Below the pieces are notes generated by a model that saw only the letters and a program-made list of their open reading frames with translations, did no database searches and was not told the origin of the DNA. Of a DNA stretch of 5,241 nucleotides, positions 4,483 to 5,241 are shown in pieces; the stretch's first letter is position 1, and the number at the start of each line of letters is the position of its first letter. Both the position numbers and the translations under genes were made by a program. Source of the stretch: Gemmobacter sp. (lineage in GTDB: Bacteria; Pseudomonadota; Alphaproteobacteria; Rhodobacterales; Rhodobacteraceae); the NCBI GenBank assembly GCA_030656535.1, contig JAUSPL010000372.1, positions 1-5,241 of the forward strand, in the 5' to 3' direction.

Positions 4483-5241
4483 ATGGCGACCAAAGCACCG
4501 ACGACGGAGGCACCCGTGCTTCCGCGAAACCAGATTCTTGCGGGCGACTGCATTGCGTTGATGAACGCACTGCCAGAGGGGTCGATTGACCTGATCTTTG
4601 CCGACCCCCCCTACAACCTGCAACTTCGGGGCGACTTGCACCGCCCCGACAACAGCAAGGTTGATGCGGTGGACGACCACTGGGATCAATTTGCGAGTTT
4701 TGCCGCATATGACAAGTTCAGCCGCGAATGGCTGGCTGCCGCGCGGCGCCTGTTGAAGCCGAACGGGGCGATCTGGGTGATCGGGTCCTATCACAACATC
4801 TTTCGCGTGGGCGCTGCCATGCAGGATGCGGGCTATTGGCTGCTGAACGATGTGGTCTGGCGCAAATCGAACCCGATGCCGAACTTCAAAGGCAAGCGGC
4901 TGACCAATGCGCATGAAACCCTGATCTGGGCCTCAAAGACCGAAGCCTCAAAATACACGTTCAACTATGAGGCGCTCAAGGCGCTGAACGAAGGTATCCA
5001 GATGCGGTCCGACTGGGTCTTGCCGATCTGCACCGGGCATGAGCGGCTGAAAGACGAAAACGGGGACAAAGCTCATCCAACCCAAAAACCCGAAAGCCTG
5101 CTGCACCGCGTCATCGTGGCAACAACCAATCCCGGCGATGTGGTGCTGGACCCGTTCTTTGGCACAGGCACAACCGGCGCGGTCGCGCGGATGCTGGGGC
5201 GCGACTTCATCGGGCTGGAACGCGAAGAGGCCTACCGCAAG
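4483..5241 (+). CDS. ccrM: CcrM-type adenine DNA methyltransferase (GANTC), 3' truncated by window
   Basis: The frame is open from ATG 4483 to the window edge, giving 253 residues without a stop. The order of motifs is that of beta-class N6-adenine methyltransferases: the catalytic DPPY first (41-44, followed by NLQL), then the S-adenosylmethionine motif DPFFGTGTTGAVA (223-235) near the end. Further family signatures are KSNPMPNFKGKRLTNAHE (128-145) and HPTQKP (198-203). The closeness to CcrM supports methylation of adenine in GANTC after replication, which times cell-cycle genes in alphaproteobacteria. Caulobacter CcrM has about 358 residues, so roughly the last 100, including the C-terminal DNA-binding domain, lie beyond the window. 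The start is supported by GAGG six bases upstream; ATG 4461 is out of frame. The N-terminus before DPPY is about ten residues longer than in Caulobacter. Three GANTC sites and an inverted repeat lie just upstream, and a fourth GANTC (4533-4537) falls early in the gene. Confidence -1.
   Translation, partial: MATKAPTTEAPVLPRNQILAGDCIALMNALPEGSIDLIFADPPYNLQLRGDLHRPDNSKVDAVDDHWDQFASFAAYDKFSREWLAAARRLLKPNGAIWVIGSYHNIFRVGAAMQDAGYWLLNDVVWRKSNPMPNFKGKRLTNAHETLIWASKTEASKYTFNYEALKALNEGIQMRSDWVLPICTGHERLKDENGDKAHPTQKPESLLHRVIVATTNPGDVVLDPFFGTGTTGAVARMLGRDFIGLEREEAYRK

Noticed and set aside
4396..4914. 172-codon open frame on the minus strand
   Set aside because: It is antisense to ccrM, whose frame has all the methyltransferase motifs; its protein has no recognisable features.

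Overview
The window looks like chromosomal DNA of an alphaproteobacterium, most likely a Rhodobacteraceae (roseobacter-type) organism. The evidence is GC-rich coding sequence, a CcrM-type GANTC adenine methyltransferase directly downstream of ribonuclease HII, and several small envelope proteins of a style common in that family. I see no tRNA, rRNA, insertion sequence, phage gene or CRISPR array.

Layout, left to right. (1) A plus-strand pair, 61-1706: an exported ClpP-fold (COG3904-like) protein with a C-terminal SH3b domain, overlapping by 4 bases (GTGA) an exported VanX-family D-Ala-D-Ala dipeptidase. Both should act in the periplasm, and the shared theme is peptidoglycan. (2) A convergent gap, 1707-1858, without a convincing terminator. 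(3) A minus-strand pair, 2819 down to 1859: a 94-residue secreted protein whose last 29 bases overlap a 234-residue protein with two membrane segments followed by a C-terminal OmpR/PhoB-type winged helix. That is the reverse order of ToxR/CadC regulators. Both starts have near-perfect Shine-Dalgarno sequences. (4) A 191-base divergent intergenic region. (5) A plus-strand exported protein, 3011-3604, with nine 6-residue Pro/Arg/His/Tyr repeats and a duplicated Cys-containing C-terminal module, closed by a strong intrinsic terminator. (6) rnhB, 3756-4394, whose start region carries a 19-base direct repeat that creates a 9-codon leader ORF ending in ATGA at the rnhB start. (7) A compact control region, 4389-4482, then ccrM from 4483, cut off by the window edge.

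The two most interesting items are the membrane-anchored winged-helix regulator with its overlapping small secreted partner, a candidate one-component signalling module, and the ccrM upstream region. By manual scan only five GANTC sites occur in the 5.2 kb, and four of them lie within 145 bases at the ccrM promoter and start. The ccrM Shine-Dalgarno also sits in the right arm of a perfect 8-base inverted repeat. This is the architecture expected if ccrM reads its own methylation product and is additionally controlled at translation, but both points are inference from sequence alone.
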